Assembly: GCA_013399855.1 (NCBI GenBank)
Contig: VXAY01005593.1
Span: forward strand, 372,001-436,000
From: Oxyruncus cristatus
Taxonomy: Eukaryota > Chordata > Aves > Passeriformes > Cotingidae
Length of the DNA stretch: 64,000 bases
Direction: 5' to 3'
Within the stretch, counting starts at the first letter, position 1, and the number at the start of each line of letters is the position of its first letter. The notes beneath the pieces were generated by a model that was given only the letters and a program-made list of their open reading frames with translations, did no database searches and was not told where the DNA came from. Below are positions 1 to 12,500 of the stretch, piece after piece. Position numbers and translations under genes: made by a program.

Positions 1-462
1 AATGAAATAATTGACCAGATATGCATTAGAAAACCTTGGCATTTAGAGGGAATTGATTCTTTAATTGACAAAGAAAGTAAATATGGTCAAGTTATGTTTC
101 TACATGTGTTGAATATGAACCTAATTTTGCATTTGTTGCAATCGATGGGAAACATTCCATTATCCCCTGTGTGGGATACCTGATATGTAGCATATTTTTC
201 AACACCTTATGCTGCAAGTGTTTATGGCTATTTCATGCAGAATTTCAGTTTGCACCATGTACTTCAATGGTGCATTAAAAAGGAGTCTTAAACTCTTGAT
301 TAAATTGCGAACTTGCACGCATGGTTTTGGAAGATGAGCACAGTTTCTAGAACTGTGCGTACTGTTGGTTTTAAATCCTGGAATTTACCGAGAGTATGCA
401 AGTTGGATGTGTGGATGCTACAAAAGGAACAGGTCATAACTCTTTCTGCTTTGCTCCCACAG
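1..462 (+). other. AKAP13: AKAP13 intron, 3' part
   Basis: This is AT-rich intronic sequence leading to the acceptor at 461-462, with the pyrimidine-rich tract CTCTTTCTGCTTTGCTCCCACAG. I see no exon or repeat in it. The exon upstream of this intron is outside the window. Confidence 0.7.
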
Positions 463-599
463 AATGTGAGAACTTCCTGGAGGATGGGCTGAGTGGTGTC
501 TGTGCCTCGTCACAGGGTGGTCTTAAAAGAGAATCTGGGAGCGAGTCTGACCTCTTCCCCTTGCCTGGTGATGGGATGGAAGACCTTGTCTTTGGAAAG
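463..599 (+). CDS. AKAP13: AKAP13 exon 1 of window
   Basis: The acceptor is CTCCCACAG at 454-462 and the donor is AAG|GTAGGA at 599/600. The exon has 137 bases: two bases of a split codon and then 45 codons. The frame reads [23 protein letters not shown] at its end. This resembles the ESDLF...MDSIIFPK block I recall from human AKAP13 just before PEEE, and the next exon indeed begins PEEE. It belongs to the Ser-rich linker before the 14-3-3 site. The donor is weak at positions +4 to +6. The first two-thirds of the exon are not recognisable to me by similarity, so the start rests on the splice signal. Confidence 0.82.
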
Positions 600-3500
600 G
601 TAGGAAAGCCTGGTTGGGATGTGGTTAAAAAACCTCCAAGGCCTGATCTGATAAAACCATACCGCAAATGCAGATCATCGTGGTTTCACTGGTGAATTAG
701 AAACCTGGAAACGATTATCCTGGAAAGAAATAGATGGGAAGGATCCGGTCTCCTCCTCAGATGCAGCAACACGAGGGACATATTTACTTGCAGCATAATT
801 CCAAAAACTGCAGCCCCCAGTGTTAAAAAAAATGAAAGTAATTTTGTCTGTCCAAAAGTAAATCAGACACCAGAGGAACAGTTGAAAAGGTGGATTTTCT
901 TGCAAGGTCATTAGGGATCGCACAGACGATATGAAATCCATCTTTAACCCATGTAACAAAGAGCTTTTCTCCAGCAAACGATGACCTCTGTGCTGACACC
1001 TCTAGATTTATATACTGTAATTCTCAGAGGAACCAGTGTTTTTCTGTAAATTCAGTGTGATAGGAAGGAAACACTCACTCTGAATACTTCAGGCCAATTC
1101 CAGGGAATAGTTTTGTTGCCTAGGCGACATACCTCTAATGCCTGTTTGCGTGCAAGTAGAATGAAAATGTTTTCAAGTTTGCTTAAAATCAACAGCAAAA
1201 GTCATTACTAACCTTAGTCATCCCTGTGCCCTTTGTGTTGCTCATGGCTGAGAAGGAGAAGGAGGAGTGGGAGAGAGCTGAGAGACAGACCTCTGAGCAG
1301 AGGTCTTTGGCATCAGCCTTTTGCATCTGCATCAGAGCAGCCTGAATTTATTTAGAGGGTGATCAGGATTTTGCTCTTTAAGAATTGTCTTGATGGTTAT
1401 TTATACTTTTCTTGACATAAGCAGATGATGAAGAAACACCCAGAAAGAATATAGTGATGCAGAATCAAAGGGGACGTGAACCTTCTCTAGAGCAGCCATC
1501 ACATTGGTCTCCATCACACACTGCAGCACAGGGGCTAAACCTATGACACACCTGTTTGAGCAGGTGCAGCTCCTGCTCTGAAAAATGAAACTTTTGGAGT
1601 AGCTTTCACGCCTGCTTTCAGAGAAATGTATTTAATAAAACAAAATTCTGTTTGCTGAAATCAAATCAGATGATGGCGAATATTTTCCAGCAGGACGGGA
1701 AACACCACAGCCCAGGCGAAGTGATCTCATGTGCTATAAATGAACAGTAAAGTCATCCTTAATGCATGTGGTAGGGCACAGAGCTCACCAGCCTCACCCT
1801 TTCCCATCTTACTCTCTAAGGGATCCAGGACCATGGACTGTGGGAATATAAGGCTGTTTGTCAGAGCTGTTTGTCTTCAGTTTTCTTGTGCAGAGCGGCA
1901 CAACTTCCAACAGCCAACTGCCATTTGAGCCTGATTTAATGCTTGTATGGGGATGTGTAGGAGAATAGTGCTGTGGGAACACACTATATAGGATTTTATC
2001 TTTTCTCCCCTTTTCTTACCTTCTCCAAGTGCAAAAAAGAAAATTAAAACATAGAAAGAATAGGTCGTGCAATGCAGTGGGGATGCTGCAGGGAAAGCAG
2101 GTTGTGGGGGAAGCAGATCTGCAGTTGCCGGTGGAGAGAGGGTAGAGGGAGGAAATTTTTTTCTTTGTGGAAAGAGGATTTCTTAATTTGGCAGCCTTTG
2201 CATTTCTCTCATATGTAGTGGATTGCAGACAGTCTGCAAATGGCTTCAAAAGGTTCCTGAGTTGAGTTTAGGAAGTTATTCAAAGCTAATCTCAACCTCA
2301 GTCACTTCATCTGTCTCCTTTTGGCTGACTAATTTGATTCCTTGTCTCCTTTCTCAGGATTTATCTGAGTACCTTTTCTACAGTTAAAGTTATTTCTAGG
2401 AGGACCAGAGACGCTAGTTTGGTGTTGTGAGCTTTTTCCTTAATTAAATCTTCTTTGGTTTTAGACTACTGAGCCCAGCTGGTAGAAATGCAAATTATAC
2501 GTATTTTTAATAACCGCTAAAGTAAGTGATGACTGCAATCTTTCTTTTGAAAAATATTGTCAGATGCATGTTTTTGGTGTAGTTAATTAGTTATAAACCT
2601 ATTAAATAGTACAATTTCCATATCAAATTGAGAAGAGAGAGAATATGTTTAAGAGCAAAAAGAGGATCTCAAACCTTTCGGTGTCATGATGATTATTGTT
2701 ATTACTAGTCCAGTTCTTGTTTCTCCTTTCTGTGGAGCACGAGTTGAATTTTTCTCTACTAGGGTTCAGTTTTTTATTGTAGAAATAACTCCTTTGTTAA
2801 CTACTTAATACATGAAAAAAACCCTGTAGGAAGAATAAGCCATTGTCTGTCCAGGGTCTTTGGGCTGCTTCCATAGACATCACTTGAAATTTATAGATTG
2901 TAAGCCCTGGTTCTGTCCCTGGACCATGAAGCATTGGGACCTATGGGGTCACAAAATCTGCAGGTACCTTACCCTGTCCCTTGTGCCTGGTGTGTGCTCT
3001 GTACCATCTCCTTGCCCTCTCCTGTGCTTGTCTCTTTTCTTTTTCTCCCTGAAGGACGTTGTGCTGAACTGTGTAACATGAGCTGCCGGGTTCAGGGAGC
3101 TTTAGCACTAAAACCTGCCTTGTTTTTTCAGACTTTAGAGGCTGTCACTGAGACCCAGAAATTGCTTCCAAGTCTTAAGCAAAGTGTTTTGTTTTTTCTG
3201 CGTCAGCGCTCGATTGCCATGTCCTCCTCTTCCTGCGTTTCCTCCTCTGTCTCAGACAGCCATCTGGGCAGGCTTTGCAGCACCCTCCTTCTTGAATGAT
3301 TAATGCTGCATAAGGTCATCTCTCACGATCATCTGGCAACATCCTGGGGTGGAGCCCATACGCTCTGCTCATCTTAACTTCTAACCTGCCACCGAAATCT
3401 TGCGTTACTGGGAAGCTTTTTAATGTGCCTCTTGGGAAATGATTCAGGCGAAGGGAGCCAGGAGCCCACAGATCATTTCCAAAGGAACTCGACTGCAACT

Positions 3501-6500
3501 CGGCTTCTTGAATTTTGTTTAATTTCTGCCTTTGTTTTGGTTTACTCAAGGAAATACATGAACACGGAAATATTTTGCATTTATTTTTTCAGTATTATTG
3601 TTCCTTTTATAAAAACAAACAAACAAAAAACCCCAGCAGCCCTGCAGAAAATACAAACCTAAAGCATTAAAAGGTTGAACAGAAAGGGGAAGACTCCTCC
3701 ACTCCAAATCATAGAAGTTATGATGAATAATTAATCGGAGGCCACTACTGATGTTAATTTTAGGGAACCTGGAACCATTGGCAAATCCAAATAAAAATCG
3801 ATCCTGCTGGATTATATGTCAAGCCAGCCAGAGATGTTGGTTTGATACCTCTAGTGTAAAGATATTCCAAGGAAACTTCAGGATGCCAGGGTTGGTTTTT
3901 TTTTTCATCTTCTTTTTAAAAATACTGTAACACCTTTAATGTCTTTTTCACATGGAAGATCAGGTGATAGAGAAAGTTTGTGTCTCAGCACTGTCCATGT
4001 TGTCATCACGGAAATGACTGAAAGAGCGTTTTAATTCCCCTTATCAAGACCTCCTGCAGTGGAGGGATTTAGTTCAAGAAGTTATCTTATACCCTGACCG
4101 TCCCACTGCTTTCCTTTATCCCTATTCTTGAAGAAGTAAATGCTTTCTTTCTCAGAATACTCACTTCTATGTGTTATCTGATTTTTCCTTGTGCTGATTT
4201 TTCCAAGTGCTGTTTCTATGAGCAAAGAAAATGCCCATTAGCAAATATCTGTAAAAGCTCTTTTCATCCGTGAGGTTTATGGTCACGGTTAAGGGTTGAA
4301 TTTGTTGAGGTGCAATCCAGCAAGCCTAAATTGAAGAAAATTATTTTTTCTTTAATGTCTCATTTTTCTCATAGGAAAAGATCACGTTAGAGAACCATTT
4401 CTGTTCAGCAAACAGTGTCTTTTTTTACTCAAATAGGATTAAAGAACAATGCATATTTACTGGCCCTTGGCCAGATAGCTAATTTTTTGCAGAGGTGACT
4501 ACAGTATAGATGTTTTAGATGTGTCAGCCACATTTGGCATTTTGCAGACAGAGTCTCTTTCATATTAACTGTTTTCTTTGTTTAAAAAAAAAAAAAATCA
4601 CTGAAATGAAGGCAGAATATTTTTAGAGGAATAAGCATGGGCCACAAGTTCAAGGGAATTGTTTATTATGTTCTGATGTCAGTCTGATACTCAAGGTAAA
4701 AGTTAAAAGGGACCACATTTATTTGCCTTTTTTTGAAATATCTCCTTGAACTGCATTTTACAATAGCAGCCCTAAATCATCCTCCTTAGGGAAGTGGGTT
4801 TTGTTCTGCATTTTTAACTGGAGCAGTATTTTCATCTGGGAAATAAAATTTCTCTTTTTTACTCTAATTCCTCCATAAATTTGGTGTTCTGCACTATTGT
4901 TGCTAGATTTACCTCCAAGTTGAGTGTTTCCAAACTGTCCTATACTTTGCACAGTCCTCTCCTCTCCTGCTCTGCTGCCCCAATCGTAGAGTCCTAGAAA
5001 GGTTTGGGTTGGAAGGGACCTGAAAGATGATCTACTTCTAACCCCCTGCCGTGGGCAGGGAACCTTCCACTAGACCAGGTTGTTCAGAGTCCCCTCCAGC
5101 CTGACCTAATGTCTGACAGTATTTTCCTGTCTCATAAAAGTGAAGCAGACTGTTTCCTCTCCTGCAGGAGTATTATCCACATAATGACTACTTGATTTGT
5201 CTGTATCTAAGCAATTCAGTAAGCTCTCATCATGACTCACACAACTATCAGATTATCCTGAATAATGCCAAACGTCATCAAAAACTTCACAGGACATCCA
5301 TTTCAGTTCCCTTTTCTTTTAACTTACACTCCTACTCAAATCTGTCAAATCCGATAGTTTACTAGTTTACAGAATATGGTTTACAGAAATTCCCCATTAA
5401 TATTTTACACATCTTACCATGAAATTAATGTTTTTGCGGGAATGTATTTTTAGTGTGTGTTTTTTAATATTTTGTGTTTAAAAGGTATGTTGTTCTTTGG
5501 TGTTGTGCTGTGGATGCTGTCTTTTTTTTTCTCTGTTTGCCTTTGATGGATGTAAGAAGGGAAATAGTGTGACAGCATTTATTTAAACCAACTTAGGAAC
5601 ATAACTGTGTGTTAAAATTTTAAGAATAAAAATAAACTTCTAAGAATAAAAAATCGCTAAGCATGAAACTCGGCTTCCCTCTAAATAGTGAAATATTTGA
5701 TTAGAACGTTTTTTGAACATCCCAGTTTCTTCTTATTCAGTTAAATAAAAAGTTTTTAGCTTGCAGTGTGTGCCCATCAAGAAAAGCACAGAAAAGCAGA
5801 AGTCTGTGGAGAGTTTAACACTGCTGGGGCTGAACGAAGTCAGTGGGGTGGGATCCAAGGTCAGGACTTCGGTGAGACAGCACCGCTTCCGTTCATCCCG
5901 CCCTCCATGGGTTCTGATGTCCTTCTCTCCCTTCTGAGAATGGGATTTTGTAGCCCACAGTCTTCTGCCAAATGAGAGCTGACAGCCTGCAGCTCCTCCA
6001 GTGCTCAGCGTCTGCCCAGCCCCCTGAGCCCACTGCTTGAGGACAATTACCCGCTGTGGCTTTGCTGAATAGCCTGTTGTACATGGCCTGACAGAGCATT
6101 CTGACTATTATTGTTTAAAATGATACAGCTCAGGGCTCTGCAGGAGGATAAATTTAAAATTCCCACATCAGTCCCTCAGGGCAAACACCATTTCAGACTG
6201 GAGGTGATGTCAGAGAGATGCTTGTGTGTTTTATGTTAGCCACAGGGAATGCAGAATGCACATGGGCTCTTCTCAGGCTGTATGGTCAGCATGTGGCCTT
6301 GGGCCAAAGAGAGCCAATTTGGCTTCTACATGCTGTTTCTTGAGCAAACTAAGCCCAGAATTGCAGTACGACTCGAGACCTGTAATACAGGGTGGCCAAT
6401 CCTGTAGAGTATTATTTTTTAATTACAGTTGGATTTGAAAAATACTGCAAACCCTGGTATTAACTTTCTGCTTAATGGAAAATAGCAGGGAACAGGGATT

Positions 6501-9500
6501 TAAGCTTTTATTTTTTTCTGTCTGTTTTCTGCTTCTGAGTAATTGTCCCTTTGTGCTGCATTGATGGCCTTGAGCTCTACAAGCCCATCCTGGTCTCACA
6601 GGAGAGGCTGGAGTTTGTCATCAGGAGTTGTGGTGACCCAGTTCCCTATTACTTGCTCTCAGTAAACCTTTGGCAGTTTTATGGCACCTTGATCAATAAC
6701 ATGTTTAGCCAGAAATGGTGAGAGGAAAAGGATTTACTGTGCAGGATGAAACGTGGAACTGGGGAGAGGAAGGCAGGCAGAGGACCTGAGATGAGAGCCC
6801 AGGGTTACGGCAGCCAAGGGTGGAAGAGATGACCCTGCAGAGCATTTGTCCCTCTTTGGAAACCAAAGCAAAAAGTCTTGGTTCTGTGATGGTTAATTTA
6901 CCTTAAGCTATCAACTGAGAAATCTCAACTCATGTGAAATATAGAATATTTGCATTTATTTAAAATGCTAAATGTATTCACTTCATTGGAAGTGTTCAAG
7001 GTCGGGTTAGATGGGTGACCTGATCTAGTGAGCGATGACCCTGCCCATGGCAAGGGTGTTGGACTAGCTCATCTTTTAGGGTCCCTTCCAACCCAAACCA
7101 GTCTATGATTCTACTCTAATGTATTTTTCATTTTTTCTTGCCCACAGCAGCCTGAAGAGGAGCAGTCTGCATGTGATGTCACCAGCTCCAGTTCCTCTGC
7201 AGATGACACCATGTCCCTGGAGAGGAACTCATCCCTGGGCAGCGACACATCCCTTCCCTTCCCACCGACTGTGAACTTCGCCCAGCCCAAGGACAGGCAC
7301 AGCCTGGACGGCAGCTGCACCAACATGGTGGCCTCTGAGGGAGGAGAGAAGGAAGAGGAGCTGGACAGTATCACGGATGTGCCCACCCATTCCTCTGTCT
7401 TACGCAACTCCATGCGGCCACTGTCTCCTTTCCGTCGGCACAGCTGGGGGCCGGGGAAGAATGCCACCAACGAAGCAGAAATAAACCAGAGGAGGTGAGT
7501 GTAGAGCTGCTTTGATTTACCTTACACCCATTCGTACCTATTTATTTGAGCTTTAGGCTTGGCATGGTAAAACAGAAGAGTGAGGACATCACTTCTGATT
7601 ATTTCTTTTTCACTCCAAGGGTTGAAGACAATCTCCTAACATATGTTTGTTTGTTTCTTCTTAAATTAACTTTCAGGATTAGAGTACTTAATACCTACAG
7701 TATGCTTGAGCTTTCCAGAGTAAATGGAATTACCTTGGGACAGGTCTTCCATTAGAACTGTCACCACCCCTTTCTATATGAAGGGCTTTGCTAAGGGAAT
7801 TACTGGAGTGTTAAATCTTGTTGATCACAAAATAAACATGGCCATTATCGCTCTGATTGTTTTAAGACATAGCACAGACACCAGGCTTTTAAAAACTGGT
7901 GTGGAAGCTCTTCATAGTGGTGAGGTGGGTCATCCTTGATTCAAAGAATTGGTTCCACCTCAGTCTGTCATGGACAGAAAGTCCCACCTTACTCATCACC
8001 AATGCCCCTGGTGGTGTCCAGGAAGATCTAAAAGAAAACTTTTCCCAGTTGTTCTTTCAGAAGATACAAGGGGGAGATGTGTAACAGACTCGTGAGTGTG
8101 TAGATTCTGGTACCAAGTGATTGTAAGGAAAAAAGTTGCTCAGTCCCTCTTCTCAGTGGGAAAGATGAGATAAAGGAAGATGCAGACCAAGAAGCAGTAA
8201 TTGGTGTAATTCCCTGCCATGCTCTGTTCAGCATCGGGGCTGCCAGACACTTGGGGTCAAACCCTGCATGTTCTGAATCCAGTGGAGGTTTGGCCAGTGT
8301 TTTTAGTGTATTTTAATGCTTTCAGAGCATTAAAACTGAGTTGTTTTAGGAGGGCCAGGTTGCTGTATCCTCCCTGCAGCTCACTGAGGCTGCAGGCCCG
8401 CTCTCCATCTGCCTGCTGCCGTCCACATGGCCTCAGGTGTGCTCTTAACATAAAGGGAGTCTTTGCATTTGGTGATGGATGGCGTTAAATTAAAACTGGC
8501 CGCTCACAACTGGTTCCTGGTAAATTTTTACTGACCTGTTGGGATAATCCAGGGAGGGGCAGCAGCCTCCCATCAGGAGTGTGTGCATCCTTTACACGTT
8601 AGGAGCTGTGGGTATCAGTAAGGGAATATTGTATACCCTTCAAGTTTTAAAGTCCATGTTGAAAAACATTTAGGACCCTCCAAGTAACAAAGAGTGAAAC
8701 ATTTATTATTATTGTTTTCTACCATTGTCACCGTTTTTTGGGCTTCATTCCTGGTCCTCATGTAATATTTATAGAAATTAAGTAATACTTGTCTTTTTAA
8801 AGCTAATAAAGAGTCAACATATGGCATACCTGCAGATTTATGACAGAATGAGTCCATAAGCTCATAAACTCATTTGCAGAGATTTATTTTTAAGTGTAGG
8901 ACTTGTTGCATAAGGATTTCTGAGGGTAATAAACTGCATAGCTGGCAAACACTGCTAACACTGAACAGATGGGGTTAAATTCTCCCTGCATCAGATTTGG
9001 AGGCTGTTTCTGATAAGGGAAAATACATTAATTGTAAATGTAAGAAAATCTGAGTTAAAGGAACAGTAATTGTTCTCATGTGTTCTCAGAGACAGCCGTG
9101 GCTACATAAGGATAGCTGTCACGTGGGTTGATGAAAAAAGAAAAGATGGGTGGGTCAGTGATACCGATTTGGTTCATGTTTGTTTTTATGCTTCTGTTAG
9201 AAAGGAATTTGGATTATTTGGTTTGTTGTTTTCTTGTTTTCTTTGTTCTTTTCACATGTGCCTGTTGTGATGTTGAGACTCTGGTTGCTTAGTGAGCAAC
9301 AACAAAAACTGAGGAAGTGAAGCACAAAGAAGTGACTTTCATAGAAATCAGTTAAATTTTGAGTATTTCCTTATTCATTTATTTCACATGCAGTAGATAC
9401 TTTTCCATTTAATGGGAAAAAAAGCCTTTTTGTAACTTGCCTTTTGCAAATCTTTAAAGTGAAGTAACATGGAGCACAAACCTTAGCTAAGGTTTGTCCT

Positions 9501-12500
9501 GGTGATGTGCTGGATCTGTGCTGCTCCCAGCACCTCCCACACTCCCTCCCCTCCCATGGGCACCCACAGCAATTCTGTGCTCTGTAGGTGAGCAGGTTGC
9601 ACTCACTAAATGGGCAGACAATTAACCAAATAAAGTGTAATTGCCACCAAAACCAGACCAAGGATTACAACTGGGCTGTGGAGCCAGGAAGAGGTGTCTG
9701 TCACTGATGGTGGCAGACTGCATCATCAGTTGAGCTCTGAGAAGTGCCTCCTGCCCCAGCAAAGGACGTGCAGCCTGGTCCAACCCCCATCCACACCAAA
9801 AATAGTCTTTCCCCTCATGACAGCTATACAGCTAAGTCAAGCTTAAATAGAACTCCTGATACAGGACCCAAAAAGCCTACAGGAAAAAGTCAATCTGTTT
9901 AGGATTTGGCCTTTTCCACTATTTGTGTTACCTGTTGTAAGAGGGAAAGCATAAAAGTTTGTTTATAGAAAGATCTAAATAAAAGGTGATAATCCTAAAT
10001 GAAATGTAAAAAGATGCCGAGTTCCCCTTTGCTTTCCCTCTCTCCTCAAATGCACTTCACAGATAATCTTCATGTCTATATTTTGCTGTTAAAAATACAA
10101 AGAAAACCAACAGGGCTGCCACAAAAGGATGTTCATCCTTCGGTTAATTCCTGACATTCATAGGGCATTTGAAATGCCTGTCTTTCAACAATGCTGCAGT
10201 GTGTTTACAACATTCTGGCCGAAGGAAGAAACACCACTGTTTTCCACTGGTGGATTAAGCACTGCAGAACTGGAGCTGGTGTTAATCACTGTTGCTAACA
10301 GCTTCTGTCAAAGAGCTTGGCCTTACCTAAACTTTAAACTGACCTGGCTTTGGCAGCAGCAAAGTTGCAGCATGGTCAACACCTGTGCAACCTTCTTTCT
10401 GTACAAAATGCAACAACCGAAATCCAGATTTGTCTGTAATAGAGAGGAGGAACAGAGAGACTCATTGCTTCCTTTAGTATTTCATTTTGTGTTTTCCCTG
10501 TGTGTCCATTCCCTCTGTTTGTGTGTCAGGGATATTAATCCTTTAGCTGCCATTTGTTCATTTTTTTTTTTCCATTCAAGCTGCTGACCACTCTCCATGA
10601 TTCATTTTCAGTTCAATGCGAGTTCTGGGGGATGGTATAAAGAAGCCTCCCATTCATAGGAGAAGGTACAAAGCCAACTAATGTAACTAACTGTTTTACC
10701 TTTGAATGTCTACTAACTCCATACTCCCATGTTAGTAAGCCCATAGTACCTCTGGAAGTGTTGGCATTAGAGGTGTGCATCCCGCTTGGCTGCTTTCCCT
10801 CTCCTTTCTGACCCAGGGCAGTTTTTGTGCCCCACAGGGCACCTGCTCAAGCCATTTTCTCCAGGATGATATGTTACTAACTTGGAAAAATCTCAGATAC
10901 CGTTTAGTTGGCCTTTGCTATGTGTAAGATTTGGAGTTGTGTTAAAATGATTGTTTACCTGGGAGCGTGTGTGTGATTTGGGTTTAAAGCGCGTCAGAGA
11001 CTCCTGGCAAGACTTGCAGAAGGGGCACGTGGGGAGGGAATGGATCAGACCCAATCTCACATTTGGAGAACTCTGCAGATCTGCAGCTGGTTGAATGGCT
11101 TTAATTTTGCTCTTTTTATGTTTTTTTATAACCATCTTCTTAAAAAAATAGGAAGTAAGGTGTGTTTTTCTCTTCCATTGTGTTTTTCCTCTCTATAGCA
11201 AACTTTCCTGTTTTTTCAGATCCTCTTCCATCATGAAAATGCAGATAGCCATTTTCACTCATGTAACCTCTGTGTTGTCTATTAATATATAAAACAGGAC
11301 ACTTAATTTTTGACACAGCAGTTGTGTACTGACCACACTTAGACATTTTAGGCTAAAGAACACAGAGCAGTTTAACCTCTCCCCTTCAGTGGTTCACCTC
11401 TTCTCATCTCCCACAGCCTGCTACCTCTCCTCCTCTGGCAGGGTAACTCGGTATTTCCCTTCCCTTGAAATGGATGGGGTGATGTCCATGTAAACAAACT
11501 ACTGCATTTCCACATGTGAAAAAGATGTTACAGTGATACTATGACCCAAAAAAATCCCTGTGCCTTATCACGTGTCAGCATAAATGAAACCCTACGAGCA
11601 GTGCTGTACAGTTCAGGAGACAGCTCTTAAAAAAGAGTCAAGTTTAAAAAAAGCACGAGAAAGAACATGCTTTTTATTTCTACGAAGCCACTTTATTTGC
11701 ATCAATGTGTTCTGGAGGAAGCCATGCACTGCTCATCTTCTCAGCTCATGCAAATGAACATCTTTTTATCAGTCATGTCTTAAGGCTCATCTGTAGGAGC
11801 TGTGTCAGTATTTAGGGTCAAAATATCTTGAAACACTGAGCTTACATGTAGAATAGAGAAAACGTCTCAAATAGGCAACCTAAAATCCCTAGTCTTACCT
11901 GAAATGTGTGGCAGTTCTTTCATAAGCACCCTCTCTCTTGTTCTGGCCTCCCAGCCATTTTGATATCATCCTCTCTAACCCCACTTCCAGAGCAGCTGCC
12001 TGAAGCTGATTCCAACAGTTTATGCTCTCCCCCAAGGCTGATGTAGGTCACAGCTCATCCCCCTTCCCCAAGTTGTCTTTTGCAGAGGCGTTTTGTATGC
12101 TCTGCATTGATCTTGTTTGTTTTTTATGGTGCTGCCAACAGATTGTGAGTGGCTCCCCAGCAGGACTGTGATTCTTCAAGTGTGCTTTCCACAGCCCTTG
12201 CCAAAAGGTCTTTTTCCTTCTTTGGGATCTTACACCACCTTCAAACTTCCTCCTGCATAAATATGGCTCTGCTTCTTCCATCCCTCTGCTCTTCTACTTC
12301 CCCTCCCTGCAGTTTTAGCACTTGGGTGCATCCTCACCCAGTTAACATCTTTTATAAAACAGGTAGCAGTTATTTTAAACTCCAGCATTGAACACAAATG
12401 TCAAACCCTTACAGAGTGTTTCCAATGTTGTGTGTGGACATCATATGAAGAATTGGCATGACATGATGCAGTCAGTGGGTTTCAACCTTCCTCTGTGCCC

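Larger units (their letters stand above)
600..7147 (+). other. AKAP13: AKAP13 intron (6.5 kb) with two CR1 fragments
   Basis: This is AT-rich intron with short A/T runs, for example about 13 A at 4584-4596. It carries one CR1 fragment on each strand (listed separately). The open frames seen here, such as 2934-3299, lack splice support and similarity. Confidence 0.8.

Noticed and set aside
10129..10587. 152-codon open frame in an intron
   Set aside because: There is no recognisable domain, its composition is intron-like with an FFFFHSSC end, and the real exon starts just after it in another context.
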